64,000 nucleotides of DNA from Pseudomonas sp. SLFW. GTDB lineage: Bacteria; Pseudomonadota; Gammaproteobacteria; Pseudomonadales; Pseudomonadaceae. Positions 1-8,452 of the stretch are shown piece after piece. Under the pieces are notes generated by a model. That model had not been told where the DNA came from, ran no database searches, and was given only the letters and a program-made list of their open reading frames with translations. Location: contig NZ_JAAAKW010000004.1 of assembly GCF_009905615.1 (NCBI RefSeq), positions 248,001 through 312,000 on the forward strand, in the 5' to 3' direction. How positions within the stretch are numbered: the stretch's first letter is position 1; each line of letters begins with the position of its first letter. A program made the position numbers and the translations under genes.

Positions 1-588
1 GCTGGTCGAGTGTTCGGTGTAATGGCCCTTATTGAAATCGACCTTGATGACGTCGCCTCGCTCCGGGTCCTTGGCCATGCCGATGCGATCTTCCGGTGAT
101 TTCTGCACACTCAGTTGATTACCGAGTGAGTGTTCGGAGAAATTTCCGCTTGCCGGGCTGCCTCCACCTCCCTTGCTGGCCTGTGTCGGACTGGCACCGG
201 ATGGCTGGTTACTCACTGAGTCGTGGCCTGCGTTCGTCGCCGGATTGCTGCGGGGAGCCGTATGACCCGTAGATGTATCGGCTGAAACCGGGCCGCCTTG
301 CATGAGTGCCTGCAGTCGCTGAAGCATTTCCTGAATCAGAGTGACCAGTTGAGCCAGCGGATCACCCTGATTTCCGATACCGCTGTTGACGTTGTTCTGT
401 GGCTGAAGAGCAGGGCTACGAGCGCCAAAATCAACGTGTGAGTTTTGGGGCTGAGAGGCGAATGAAACCGTCGAGTTGCCACTTCCTACTGAGCGCTCCT
501 GGCCTGGCTGGCCACTTGAGGTGGAGGCGTGCTGGGGAGTGGAAAGTTCCAGTGGCGTCGTGCGGATAAGCGAGTTGATTGCCGTCAT
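1..588 (-). CDS. Harpin-like type III secretion helper protein, C-terminus beyond the window
   Basis: An open frame reads from an ATG at 588 to the window edge without a stop (196 residues seen). The visible part has no cysteine and is rich in Ser, Gln, Asn and Gly. It carries an amphipathic, leucine-rich segment at about residues 77-97 and a KGGGGSP linker at about 139-145. These are hallmarks of harpins, acidic heat-stable proteins that help type III effectors pass the plant cell wall and membrane. A perfect hrp box lies 67 nt upstream, so HrpL control is likely. The layout (amphipathic N-terminus, Gly-rich linker, further domain) resembles the HrpW and HopAK1 group, which end in a pectate lyase domain. 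HopP1-like proteins with a transglycosylase domain are another option. The missing C-terminus prevents a firm name. Confidence 0.75.
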   Translation of the reverse strand, partial: MTAINSLIRTTPLELSTPQHASTSSGQPGQERSVGSGNSTVSFASQPQNSHVDFGARSPALQPQNNVNSGIGNQGDPLAQLVTLIQEMLQRLQALMQGGPVSADTSTGHTAPRSNPATNAGHDSVSNQPSGASPTQASKGGGGSPASGNFSEHSLGNQLSVQKSPEDRIGMAKDPERGDVIKVDFNKGHYTEHSTS

Positions 589-654
589 GGTCTAGACCTG
601 TCGATGAGGTAACAAACTGCCAACCCCCTTGGGCGGGCAGGGTTCTGTGACGGC

Positions 655-682
655 TGAGTGGGCAATTGGCAGGCAAGGTTCC
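655..682 (-). promoter_or_regulatory. hrp box (HrpL sigma-factor promoter)
   Basis: Read on the minus strand, the site is GGAACC at 682-677, a 15-nt spacer, then CCACTCA at 661-655. This matches the HrpL consensus GGAACC-N15/16-CCACNNA exactly. It sits 67 nt upstream of the harpin-like ATG at 588 and points toward it. Confidence 0.9.
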
Positions 683-978
683 ATGCCTTGAGTCATAGAA
701 ATAGCGCGTAATTCGGCGAATGAAATGTTTACGCGTGGTACAGGCGTTTAGTCGTTTATTGGTGCTTTTTCTCGATACGTTCGCGGTGCATTTTAGGTCG
801 GCTTGCGAGATTTTTTCCGGTGGTTGCGCGCCGCCTTCAAGCGTTAAAAACCACAAGTGACACCTTCACGATCACGATCAGAAAGGTCGTCCTTGTGAGC
901 ATCCTCGCCGGCGCTGTTGGGTAGGCATCAGCGTGGTCTCAGTCTGAGCTGCCGCTAAATACTCCAAGGGGTTCAAGG

Positions 979-3552
979 GTGCTGAAGAAGGTCCTGTTTC
1001 AACTGCACTGGTTCTTTGGAATAACAGCGGGACTGGTGTTGGCCATCATGGGGACCACGGGGGCGCTGTATTCCTATCAGGAAGAAATACTGGACACGCT
1101 AAATGCTCATCGGCTTACCGTGCAGCCGCGTGAGCAACCGATGCCACTGGCCGAGCTGGTGCAGCAACTTGAAAGGCAAACCCGTGCCGTTGTTTCGACG
1201 CTGCAAATCGAGGTGGGTGGTCACAAGGCGGCTCAGGTCTGGAGCCTGGCTGCTGCGGGCCAGTCGCAAGCCGTCTTGAACAATTTCGACCCGTACACTG
1301 GCGAGCTTAAACCCGATACCGTTGGCCAGGATTTTTTCCGGTTTGTTCTGGATGTACACCGCTATCTGGGTGCAGGGGGGTACGGCAAGCAGGTGACGGC
1401 AGCGTGCGCGATGATTCTCGTGTTTTTCTGTCTCTCCGGGCTGTACCTGCGTTGGCCACGTCAGGTGTGGAACTGGCGCGTATGGCTGGTGCCGGACTGG
1501 AAAAAAGTGGGACGCAGTTTCAATTGGAGTGTGCATTCCGTCATTGCCACGTGGTGCCTCGTCGTCTATTTGTCGCAGGCGGTGACAGGGCTTAATTTCT
1601 CCTATGCCTGGTTCAATCAGGGGCTAACCTGGCTCATCGGTGACCCGCCACAGGCGATGGAGCAACCGCGTAAAGCGCCTGCGCCAAAGCCTGCAGTTAA
1701 TGCTGCCAACGCATCGACCCCAGCCTCGCGAGCCCCTGCCACTGTGGACTACGGTGCCATCTGGGAATCCATCAAACATGCGGCCGGGCCAGAGCTCAAG
1801 GCCTACAACCTTCGCTTGCCCAGCACGGTCGGAACGCCTGTACTCGTTTTTTATTTGCTAAAGGACTCTCCTCATCCCCGTGCGTTGAACCAACTCGTCC
1901 TCGACCCCCGTAGCGGTGAAGTGCTGGCGGCGTCGCGCTACGCCGACAAGGGATTGGGTTCTCAGTTATTGATCAGTAATTATTCGGTGCATACGGGCAG
2001 TTATTTTGGCTGGATGGGCCGAGTGATCATCACGGTCGCTGGCCTGCTGATGCCGCTGTTTTTCATTACAGGCTGGTTGCTCTATCTGGATCGACGTCGC
2101 AAAAAACGCGATGTTCGGGCTGTGCGGGGCGAGGTGTCCGAGGCCGGAGATGATCGCGATAATCAGAGCCCCGCGTGGCTGATCGGGTTTGCCAGCCAAA
2201 GCGGGCATGCCGAGCAACTCGCATGGCAGACGGCTGCGCACCTGGAGTCGGCCGGTTTGACCGTGCAGGTCAAACGCCTGGCGAAGATGACCGAGCAGGA
2301 TCTTGTTCGAATGCGCAAGGCTTTGTTTATCGCCAGCACATTTGGTGACGGGGAAGCGCCGGACAGCGCTCGTGCTTTCGAGAGGAAGTTTCTGCGCCGG
2401 CAGGTCACGTTGCAACGGCTCGATTACGCCGTATTGGGATTGGGAGATCGGCAGTACCTGAATTTCTGCGGGTTCGCACGACGCCTAAATGACTGGCTTG
2501 CCGCCAACGGAGCCAATGCTCTTTGTCCGATGATTGAAGTGGATAAAGGAGACCCCGTCGCGCTACGCAGTTGGCAGCAGCAGTTGGAAGCACTGACGGG
2601 CACCACAACACTCACGTTTTGGGACATGCCCGAGGATGAGCGCTGGACACTGAGCCGACGGGAATGCCTGAACGTCGGTAGCGTCGGTTCCAAGGTGTTT
2701 CTCCTGGACTTGACGTCGACGACCGGAACACGCTGGGAAGCAGGTGACCTAGTCGAAGTTCATCCGCGAAATTCGCAAGCCGTCGTGAGCGACTTTCTTT
2801 CCGTCGTCGGGATCGACCCAGGCACTCAAGTGACGGTCGGCGAGAAGGTCACACCGCTTTCTGATGCCCTGATGGGGTACGGGTTGCCCTCCAGTCCTAC
2901 ACCCGCCGCGAGCCTGGGTGGGCAATCACTCATCGACTCGCTGTTGCCGTTAACCGTGCGCGAATACTCCATTGCCTCTGTGCCTGAGGACGGGTGCCTG
3001 CAATTGATGGTGCGTCAGACGTTGCATCCTGATGGAAGTCTGGGGTTGTGTTCAGGATGGTTGACCGAGCAGGTGGCGATGGGGGGAGAGGTCAGGTTGC
3101 GCGTGCGCCGTAATCGGCATTTTCATCAGCCAAGCCAACCGTTGCCCGTGATTTTCATTGGCAACGGAACCGGGCTCGCCGGACTGAGGGCGCTACTCAA
3201 GGCACGAATTGCCAAAGGTGAACTGCGCAACTGGCTGCTGTACGGCGAGCGTAACGAACAGCACGATTTTCATTGTTCTGCCGAGCTTAAGCACTGGTTG
3301 GCGCGTGGGGATATTGCCCGCATGGACCTGGCGTTTTCCCGGGATCAAGCAGAAACGATCTACGTGCAGGACCGTCTTCGCTACGCGAAAGATGAACTCC
3401 ACCGGTGGCTCAGCGAAGGCGCAGCCATCTATGTGTGTGGGAGCCTTGAGGGCATGGCCCAGGGAGTCGACGATACGCTGAAGGCCCTGCTGGGGGAGCA
3501 CTGTTTACAGACACTGACGGAACAGGGTCGCTATTGCCGGGACGTCTACTGA
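979..3552 (+). CDS. PepSY-membrane / flavodoxin / FAD-NADPH reductase fusion
   Basis: An 857-residue membrane flavoreductase. Residues about 1-380 form a PepSY-associated membrane domain with helices near 10-30, 140-160, 187-205 and 350-370. A flavodoxin domain follows (about 400-545; motifs FASQSGHAEQ, STFGDGEAPDSA and LGLGDRQY). The C-terminus is a cytochrome-P450-reductase-like FAD and NADPH module, with REYSIAS for FAD, GNGTGLAG for NADPH and a terminal RYCRDVY. Family members are thought to pass electrons from NADPH across the inner membrane, often for ferric-siderophore reduction. The start is GTG at 979 with AAGGGG about 8 nt before it; no nearer ATG is in frame. No hrp box points at it. 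The partner substrate cannot be told from the sequence. Confidence 0.88.
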   Translation: MLKKVLFQLHWFFGITAGLVLAIMGTTGALYSYQEEILDTLNAHRLTVQPREQPMPLAELVQQLERQTRAVVSTLQIEVGGHKAAQVWSLAAAGQSQAVLNNFDPYTGELKPDTVGQDFFRFVLDVHRYLGAGGYGKQVTAACAMILVFFCLSGLYLRWPRQVWNWRVWLVPDWKKVGRSFNWSVHSVIATWCLVVYLSQAVTGLNFSYAWFNQGLTWLIGDPPQAMEQPRKAPAPKPAVNAANASTPASRAPATVDYGAIWESIKHAAGPELKAYNLRLPSTVGTPVLVFYLLKDSPHPRALNQLVLDPRSGEVLAASRYADKGLGSQLLISNYSVHTGSYFGWMGRVIITVAGLLMPLFFITGWLLYLDRRRKKRDVRAVRGEVSEAGDDRDNQSPAWLIGFASQSGHAEQLAWQTAAHLESAGLTVQVKRLAKMTEQDLVRMRKALFIASTFGDGEAPDSARAFERKFLRRQVTLQRLDYAVLGLGDRQYLNFCGFARRLNDWLAANGANALCPMIEVDKGDPVALRSWQQQLEALTGTTTLTFWDMPEDERWTLSRRECLNVGSVGSKVFLLDLTSTTGTRWEAGDLVEVHPRNSQAVVSDFLSVVGIDPGTQVTVGEKVTPLSDALMGYGLPSSPTPAASLGGQSLIDSLLPLTVREYSIASVPEDGCLQLMVRQTLHPDGSLGLCSGWLTEQVAMGGEVRLRVRRNRHFHQPSQPLPVIFIGNGTGLAGLRALLKARIAKGELRNWLLYGERNEQHDFHCSAELKHWLARGDIARMDLAFSRDQAETIYVQDRLRYAKDELHRWLSEGAAIYVCGSLEGMAQGVDDTLKALLGEHCLQTLTEQGRYCRDVY

Positions 3553-3613
3553 CGACCGAACCGCGTTCCCGGTATTTATTGCCGGACAACTTTCGATATT
3601 GATAGGAGTACAC

Positions 3614-3973
3614 ATGTCAAAACTCACAGAGTTCCGTCTGCTCGAACAGTCACTCGCCGCTCAACTTGAAACCCTGGAAATGTTAAGAACGGATGTTGAG
3701 TTTCAAAAGGAACTGGAATTCGAAACGAAACTCAAGGCGTTGCTGTTCGAATACGGCAAGGATGTGCGGGATCTTGTAGCGATGTTCAACCTGCAGGATA
3801 AAAGCGACGGTATCGATACCCAGACTAAAGGAAAGCGGCGTGCTCGGGTGATGAAGGTCTATCAAAATCCTTATAACCAACAAATTGTCCAATCAAAAGG
3901 GGGTAATCACCGAGTTCTTAAACAGTGGAAGTCCCAGTACGGTGCTCACGTCGTAGAACTGTGGGTGAAATAA
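3614..3973 (+). CDS. MvaT/MvaU-family H-NS-like nucleoid protein
   Basis: A 119-residue protein with an N-terminal coiled-coil oligomerisation region (about 1-60), a basic linker (KGKRRARVMK, about 72-81) and a C-terminal DNA-binding domain containing KGGNH at 95-99. That is the AT-pincer type motif of MvaT. Pseudomonas MvaT/MvaU proteins coat AT-rich foreign DNA and silence it. The start chosen is ATG 3614, with AGGAG ten bases upstream; an in-frame ATG at 3599 has no ribosome-binding site. It lies 62 nt downstream of the flavoreductase and converges on the HrpZ-like gene. It differs visibly from housekeeping MvaT as I remember it, so it is probably an additional, locus-borne paralogue. Confidence 0.87.
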   Translation: MSKLTEFRLLEQSLAAQLETLEMLRTDVEFQKELEFETKLKALLFEYGKDVRDLVAMFNLQDKSDGIDTQTKGKRRARVMKVYQNPYNQQIVQSKGGNHRVLKQWKSQYGAHVVELWVK

Positions 3974-4176
3974 CCACCGCTGCCGACAGCCAAGTGTTCG
4001 TTGGAAGAACATCGTTGGCGGCGGAACGGATTAAATGAACGTCGCCGAGTGCAGTGCGCAGAGCCGCTTCTTTCCATAACCGTTTGCCCCCTTTTGCGTG
4101 CCATAGCGTTGCGCAGTCAGGTGAGTCGGTGGTGTTCAAGAGCGGCTCTGGCATCAGGTGCGTAACCGGGAAGGGT

Positions 4177-5277
4177 TCAGGAAATGCCGGTCCCTCCGTT
4201 TACCAACGCGGCAACGATCGAAGCGGCCGCAGCGGTCAGGCTGTTATTTAATGCGTGCTGCAAAACCGGTGGGTTGGATGGACCGGCGTTTTGAGCGAGG
4301 CCGCTCGTACCTGCTTGCCCGGACTTGGGTCCCTGCTGCAGCGCCCCACTCAGTATATCTCTCAGCTTCTTCAGCGGACTTTCCGTGGGTTCACCGTCCG
4401 GCGCTTTAGCGAGGGAAGCCATGTTCTGCGAGGCGTTTGCGAGTTTTTGGCCTGAGAGTTGCGCGGCCAATGCGGGGGCGATGTTGTTGATCTCACCCAC
4501 AATGTTATGCAACGCGTCGGTCCCGTTTTTCCTGGAGGCAGCGTTGAGGACCGTTTCGGACACGTTCTGGGCGGCTTCGGACAGGCTTGGTTGCTGAGTG
4601 CTTCTGACCAAAGACGCAATATTGAGCACGGCGTCCTGTAGGCCGGCCTTGGCAGCGTCGGCGTTGACCGGTCTGTTCTGCAATTCGCTGCCGAGCATAT
4701 CCACCGCACCACGGAATGCGCCCGTTTCTTTGGCGTCCAGATAGTTATCTTCCTTGAGCTCGTTCTTCCAAGAACCTGAGTCCGGCGCCGGAAATTTGCC
4801 AGGGTTTTGATCCATGAACGTGGCCACTTTGCTCAAAAGCGGCATGTCCTTTGAGGAAAATGCCGTTCCTTCACCCTGCTTGGTGAGCAGATTATCCAAA
4901 GCGGCCTTGCCCAGGCCGCTAAGCATTACAGATTGGTAGTCGGCTTCGCTTGCAGGCTTGCCATGCACGGGCACGATGTCGAAATTGCCTAATTTATCCT
5001 TGATGACCTGATCCAGCGCCGATTTGACCTGCCCTGGGTTGACCGATGCCTCCATTGAGCTGAACGGATGTTTCTTGTCCATTTGCTTGCCAACCATTTG
5101 GCCCAACGGCGAATCCTGGTCCAAGTGTCCATCCTTGATCAGACTCTGTGCAATGTCGGCAGCTGCGAGGTTCTTGGGGTCCATTCCGTCGCGCAGGTCG
5201 GCGCCTTTAACGGATTCATTTTTTGCGATTTCGCTGATACTGACATTTGGGACGTTAGTGGTTATTACGACTTTCAT
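4177..5277 (-). CDS. HrpZ-like harpin
   Basis: A 366-residue protein with no cysteine and a single tryptophan, as expected for a harpin. Two stretches closely follow P. syringae HrpZ1 as I remember it: about 40-61 (IAQSLIKDG, LDQDSPLGQ) and about 127-195 (DNLLTKQGEGT, DMPLLSKVATFMDQNP, DSGSWKNELKEDN). The C-terminal part (200-366) is Ala/Asn/Gln-rich and lacks the GGGLGTP repeats of HrpZ1. Harpins are secreted by the type III system, form pores and trigger plant defence. The start is ATG 5277 with AGGAG six bases upstream; the open frame extends to 5346, but those codons lack support. A perfect hrp box lies 185 nt upstream. No other hrp/hrc gene is beside it, so it is not the canonical hrpZ operon. 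Confidence 0.85.
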   Translation of the reverse strand: MKVVITTNVPNVSISEIAKNESVKGADLRDGMDPKNLAAADIAQSLIKDGHLDQDSPLGQMVGKQMDKKHPFSSMEASVNPGQVKSALDQVIKDKLGNFDIVPVHGKPASEADYQSVMLSGLGKAALDNLLTKQGEGTAFSSKDMPLLSKVATFMDQNPGKFPAPDSGSWKNELKEDNYLDAKETGAFRGAVDMLGSELQNRPVNADAAKAGLQDAVLNIASLVRSTQQPSLSEAAQNVSETVLNAASRKNGTDALHNIVGEINNIAPALAAQLSGQKLANASQNMASLAKAPDGEPTESPLKKLRDILSGALQQGPKSGQAGTSGLAQNAGPSNPPVLQHALNNSLTAAAASIVAALVNGGTGIS

Positions 5278-5461
5278 AAAAGCTCCTGATCGTTTAAAGC
5301 CCATTGTGTATGCGGCGCCGAGGCGGATGTTCAGGTCTGGTATCACCCAGGGTGTTTCATTGACGCACTGAAAGCGTCGGCCCGAAAGTAAAGTTCAGCT
5401 GTCCTTGCAGCCTGTACGGGCTGGTGGGGCAATAATGTGCTTTTAATCGCTCGGGTCCTAA

Positions 5462-5489
5462 TGCGTGGTTGTATCGATATATTGGTTCC
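5462..5489 (-). promoter_or_regulatory. hrp box (HrpL promoter) of the HrpZ-like gene
   Basis: On the minus strand the site reads GGAACC (5489-5484), a 15-nt spacer, then CCACGCA (5468-5462), an exact match to the HrpL consensus. It faces the HrpZ-like gene and leaves a leader of about 175 nt before its ATG at 5277. Confidence 0.9.
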
Positions 5490-6143
5490 GTGATTTCTTA
5501 TTTTTATAAACTTTGCAGCGGATTATTTAACGGGTGTGGCAATGGTCTATTTATTACTGCCTGAATTGGTATGGCAGGCTGTTTCCAGCGTTTAAATGGA
5601 GAGGGTGATTTTCACCTTTTTCTGGAGGGGCGCCGCTTTAGTGGCGGAGTGCTGGGAAGAAACCTGGTGATAGGGGATTTGAAATTGGACTGCATTTTCT
5701 CAAGTCCAATTCAGGCTCGACAGGATCCAGGGTAAAAAAGCCCCGCCTGGCGGAGCCGTCAGCGTGGTACAGAGATTTAATTTAAAACTGGTACTTTTTT
5801 GCCCGTTAGGGAAAGTCCACCGTGTAGGTGCTGTTAATGTGCCGATGGCCTTCTTTGAAGGCGCGGTGCGGCAGCGCAGGGGGTAAGTTTTCGTCAGGAT
5901 TCGTCAAGCGCTGCCAGGTTCACTTGCGATTTATATATATTTTATAGCCCTGTCTTGCGTCCAAAATCATCGTGCTGGCGTCGTCGGGTTTTAGCGATGT
6001 GGATAAACGGAAGTGTGCTGTGCTTTAACAATGGACGGTCATCAACGGCTGGCGTTTTTTTTACGCTTTACGTCCGTTACGCGTGTGGTGGCAGAAGAGC
6101 CTGCGACACGTAATCAACCTTATTGCCCACAGAGATCTCGACT
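5490..6143. other. Gene-free stretch between the HrpZ-like promoter and flgD
   Basis: I find no convincing gene here. It holds an AT-rich patch near 5927-5945, a hairpin with an adjoining T-run that works as a terminator only on the minus strand (5734-5756), and the leader of flgD. No upstream flgB or flgC remnant is recognisable. Confidence 0.6.
5734..5756 (-). terminator. Rho-independent terminator-like hairpin on the minus strand
   Basis: Minus-strand reading gives GCTCCG, loop CCAGG, CGGGGC, then six T residues. The stem has one G-T pair. No annotated minus-strand gene ends here, so the transcript it would terminate must start between here and flgD, or come from further right. Confidence 0.5.
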
Positions 6144-6842
6144 ATGACGACATCTGTAAATAACACGACCTCGGCTGACTATATCAATTCGTTACAGAAA
6201 CCAACTTCCGGGAAAACAGGAGATGCGACCACCGGGGCCAGTTCGCTCGGAAAGGATGCTTTTCTAAAACTTCTGGTTACCCAAATGCAGAATCAGAACC
6301 CGCTCGATCCTCAGGATAATACTCAGTTCGTTGCACAACTGGCGCAGTTCAGCAGCCTGGAGAACATGCAGAATCTGAGCACATCGGTAGATGCCATCGG
6401 GGGGATGTACCAAAGTTCGCAAGCGCTTCAAGCGGCGTCGTTGGTGGGTCGAACAGTCATTGTGGACAGTGGCTCGACGTACTCCGACAGCGGGAAGGGT
6501 GTAGCCGGAGCGATCAATTTGCCAGCTCTTAGTACGTTGACTGCCGTCAAGGTATATGACGCCAAGGGAACTTTAGTGCGCACATTAAACCTGGGCGAGA
6601 AAAAAGCGGGTGAAACCAGCTTTACCTGGGATGGCAAAGACGAGGCTGGTAATACCCTGGATTCCGGAAAATACAGCTTCGTCGCGACGGGCAGTATTGA
6701 AGGGAAAAGTACGACGTTGAAAACCTTTCTTCCTGACAAGATCACCAGCGTGGCGATGGGGACGGCAAGTTCGCCAATGACGTTGAACCTGGCTGACGGC
6801 ACAAACGTTGGCCTCTCCAAAATTCAGAAGATAACTTTGTAG
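6144..6842 (+). CDS. flgD: Flagellar hook-capping protein FlgD
   Basis: A 232-residue protein. The N-terminus has the FlgD signature GKDAFLKLLVTQMQNQNPLDP followed by FVAQLAQFSSLEN. The middle holds the FlgD Ig-like/tudor region (TFLPDKI near the end), and the C-terminus is complete. FlgD scaffolds hook assembly at the rod tip and leaves with the growing hook. I prefer ATG 6144 to the TTG at 6123. flgE follows after 26 nt in the same direction. In Pseudomonas these genes normally sit inside flgBCDEFGHIJKL; here neither flgC upstream nor flgF downstream is present. Confidence 0.93.
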   Translation: MTTSVNNTTSADYINSLQKPTSGKTGDATTGASSLGKDAFLKLLVTQMQNQNPLDPQDNTQFVAQLAQFSSLENMQNLSTSVDAIGGMYQSSQALQAASLVGRTVIVDSGSTYSDSGKGVAGAINLPALSTLTAVKVYDAKGTLVRTLNLGEKKAGETSFTWDGKDEAGNTLDSGKYSFVATGSIEGKSTTLKTFLPDKITSVAMGTASSPMTLNLADGTNVGLSKIQKITL

Positions 6843-6868
6843 TCTATACGGCTGAGCCGAGGTGAGAA

Positions 6869-8197
6869 ATGTCTTTCAATGTAGGCCTGAGCGGGCTGTC
6901 TGCCGCCAATAAAAGTTTGCAAGTAACCGGTAACAACATTGCTAACGTCGCGACGGTAGGATTCAAATCCTCCCGTGCAGAATTTGCCGACCAATATGCG
7001 CAGTCGATCCGGGGTACATCGGGCGGCACAAATATAGGCACTGGTGTTACTACTTCTGCGATCAGTCAGAACTTCACTCAGGGGGCCTTAAACACAGGCA
7101 CAGGTCGTGACCTCGATCTGGCAATCAACGGCAATGGCTTCTTTATGGTCAGTAACAACGGTGAAAAGCTGTATACCCGGGCCGGCAATTTTCACACCGA
7201 TACAGCGGGCAACATCATCGATACCAACGGCAACAACCTGCAGGGGTACGGCGTTGATGCTAACGGCAACGTGAAAACCGGGGTGCTGTCGAACCTTCGC
7301 GTTGATATGTCAAATATGCCCCCCAAAGCCACCAGTGCTATCACTCTTCAATCGAATCTGGATTCGAGCAAGCCCATTGTGACCGGTGCGGCGTTCGACC
7401 CTAAGGATACAAGTACCTACACCACGCTTATCAATACGAAAATTTACGATAGCCAAGGTAATGAGCATCAGCTCAATCAATACTTCCGCAAAAATGGCGA
7501 CAATGCTTGGACTATGTATAGTTTGATCGACGGGCGCAGTATCGCTGATCCTGCGGCAACACCGCCGGTGCCCGACGAAACTCAGTTTACATTCGATGCC
7601 TCTGGCACATTGATCACGAGTCCGGCGCCGACCTCTACCGCCAACATCGCGGTCAACACGGACGGTACGTTTACGATCAAGAACTGGGTCCCCGGTCAGA
7701 GCAAGACGGTCGGGACAACCACCACTTGGTCTGCCAACGGGGCATCTTCAGTAACGGGTGGTATGAAATTGGACATGCTCGCTACTACGCAAACCAACGC
7801 CGTTGCAGGGCCTATTGCGCAGCATCAGGATGGTAATTACACAGGCCAGATCAGCGCCATGAACGTTGATGCCACAGGGACTATGTTCGCCACTTACACC
7901 AATGGTGAGTCAAGAGTCATTGGGCAGGTGTCTTTATCAACCTTTGCAAACGTTCAGGGATTGGCTCCCGCAGGTGGGACCATGTGGCGGGAAACCTATG
8001 CTTCGGGGATTCCTGTCACCGGTACACCTCAGTCCGGGACGCTAGGCAGCATTACCGGTTCCGCGCTTGAGGAGTCCAATGTTGACCTGACGGCGGAACT
8101 GGTAGAGCTGATCAAGGCGCAAAGTAACTACCAAGCAAATGCCAAGACCATCTCGACAGAGAGCACCATTTTGCAGACTGTTATTCAGATGACTTGA
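6869..8197 (+). CDS. flgE: Flagellar hook protein FlgE
   Basis: A full-length 442-residue hook protein. The N-terminal rod/hook signature (SGLSAANKSLQVTGNNIANV) and the C-terminal coiled-coil partner (LVELIKAQSNYQANAKTIST) are both intact, with a variable, Thr/Ala-rich domain between. FlgE polymerises into the universal joint between rod and filament. A ribosome-binding site (GAGGTGAG) precedes the ATG. It is co-directional with flgD and is followed by a strong terminator about 150 bp downstream, closing a two-gene unit. It is either a second copy or a relocated pair; the rest of the genome must decide. Confidence 0.93.
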   Translation: MSFNVGLSGLSAANKSLQVTGNNIANVATVGFKSSRAEFADQYAQSIRGTSGGTNIGTGVTTSAISQNFTQGALNTGTGRDLDLAINGNGFFMVSNNGEKLYTRAGNFHTDTAGNIIDTNGNNLQGYGVDANGNVKTGVLSNLRVDMSNMPPKATSAITLQSNLDSSKPIVTGAAFDPKDTSTYTTLINTKIYDSQGNEHQLNQYFRKNGDNAWTMYSLIDGRSIADPAATPPVPDETQFTFDASGTLITSPAPTSTANIAVNTDGTFTIKNWVPGQSKTVGTTTTWSANGASSVTGGMKLDMLATTQTNAVAGPIAQHQDGNYTGQISAMNVDATGTMFATYTNGESRVIGQVSLSTFANVQGLAPAGGTMWRETYASGIPVTGTPQSGTLGSITGSALEESNVDLTAELVELIKAQSNYQANAKTISTESTILQTVIQMT

Positions 8198-8343
8198 TCT
8201 GGTCATCAACTCCAACCTCACTTTCAACCGACTACGGATCTACAGCCTCCTAGGTGTGCTTGTGAGGAGAGCGCTCAGGCTGCCTGGCTTTGAATGTTGA
8301 TAGGGTAAGCGCTAGCAACAGGTGAACCAGTCCGCATAAGCAC

Positions 8344-8383
8344 AAAGCGCGCAACGCGTACTGGACGTGAAGCGCGCTTTTTT
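8344..8383 (+). terminator. Rho-independent terminator after flgDE
   Basis: Perfect 9-bp arms AAAGCGCGC (8344-8352) and GCGCGCTTT (8372-8380) with an 19-nt loop, followed by further T residues to 8383. It lies 146 nt past flgE and also separates it from the convergent transporter gene. Confidence 0.8.
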
Positions 8384-8452
8384 GTACCTGCCTGGTGCAG
8401 TACTGCGTTCGTGGCTGTTCGAGTCTAGGCCCAATCGATTTCAGCCCGCGAC

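Noticed and set aside
431..856. 141-residue open frame on the minus strand over the first hrp box
   Set aside because: It overlaps the harpin gene in another frame, covers its promoter, and has no recognisable composition.
1640..3613. Several open frames of 60-150 residues within the flavoreductase gene
   Set aside because: All are shadows of the long, motif-rich frame; none has independent support.
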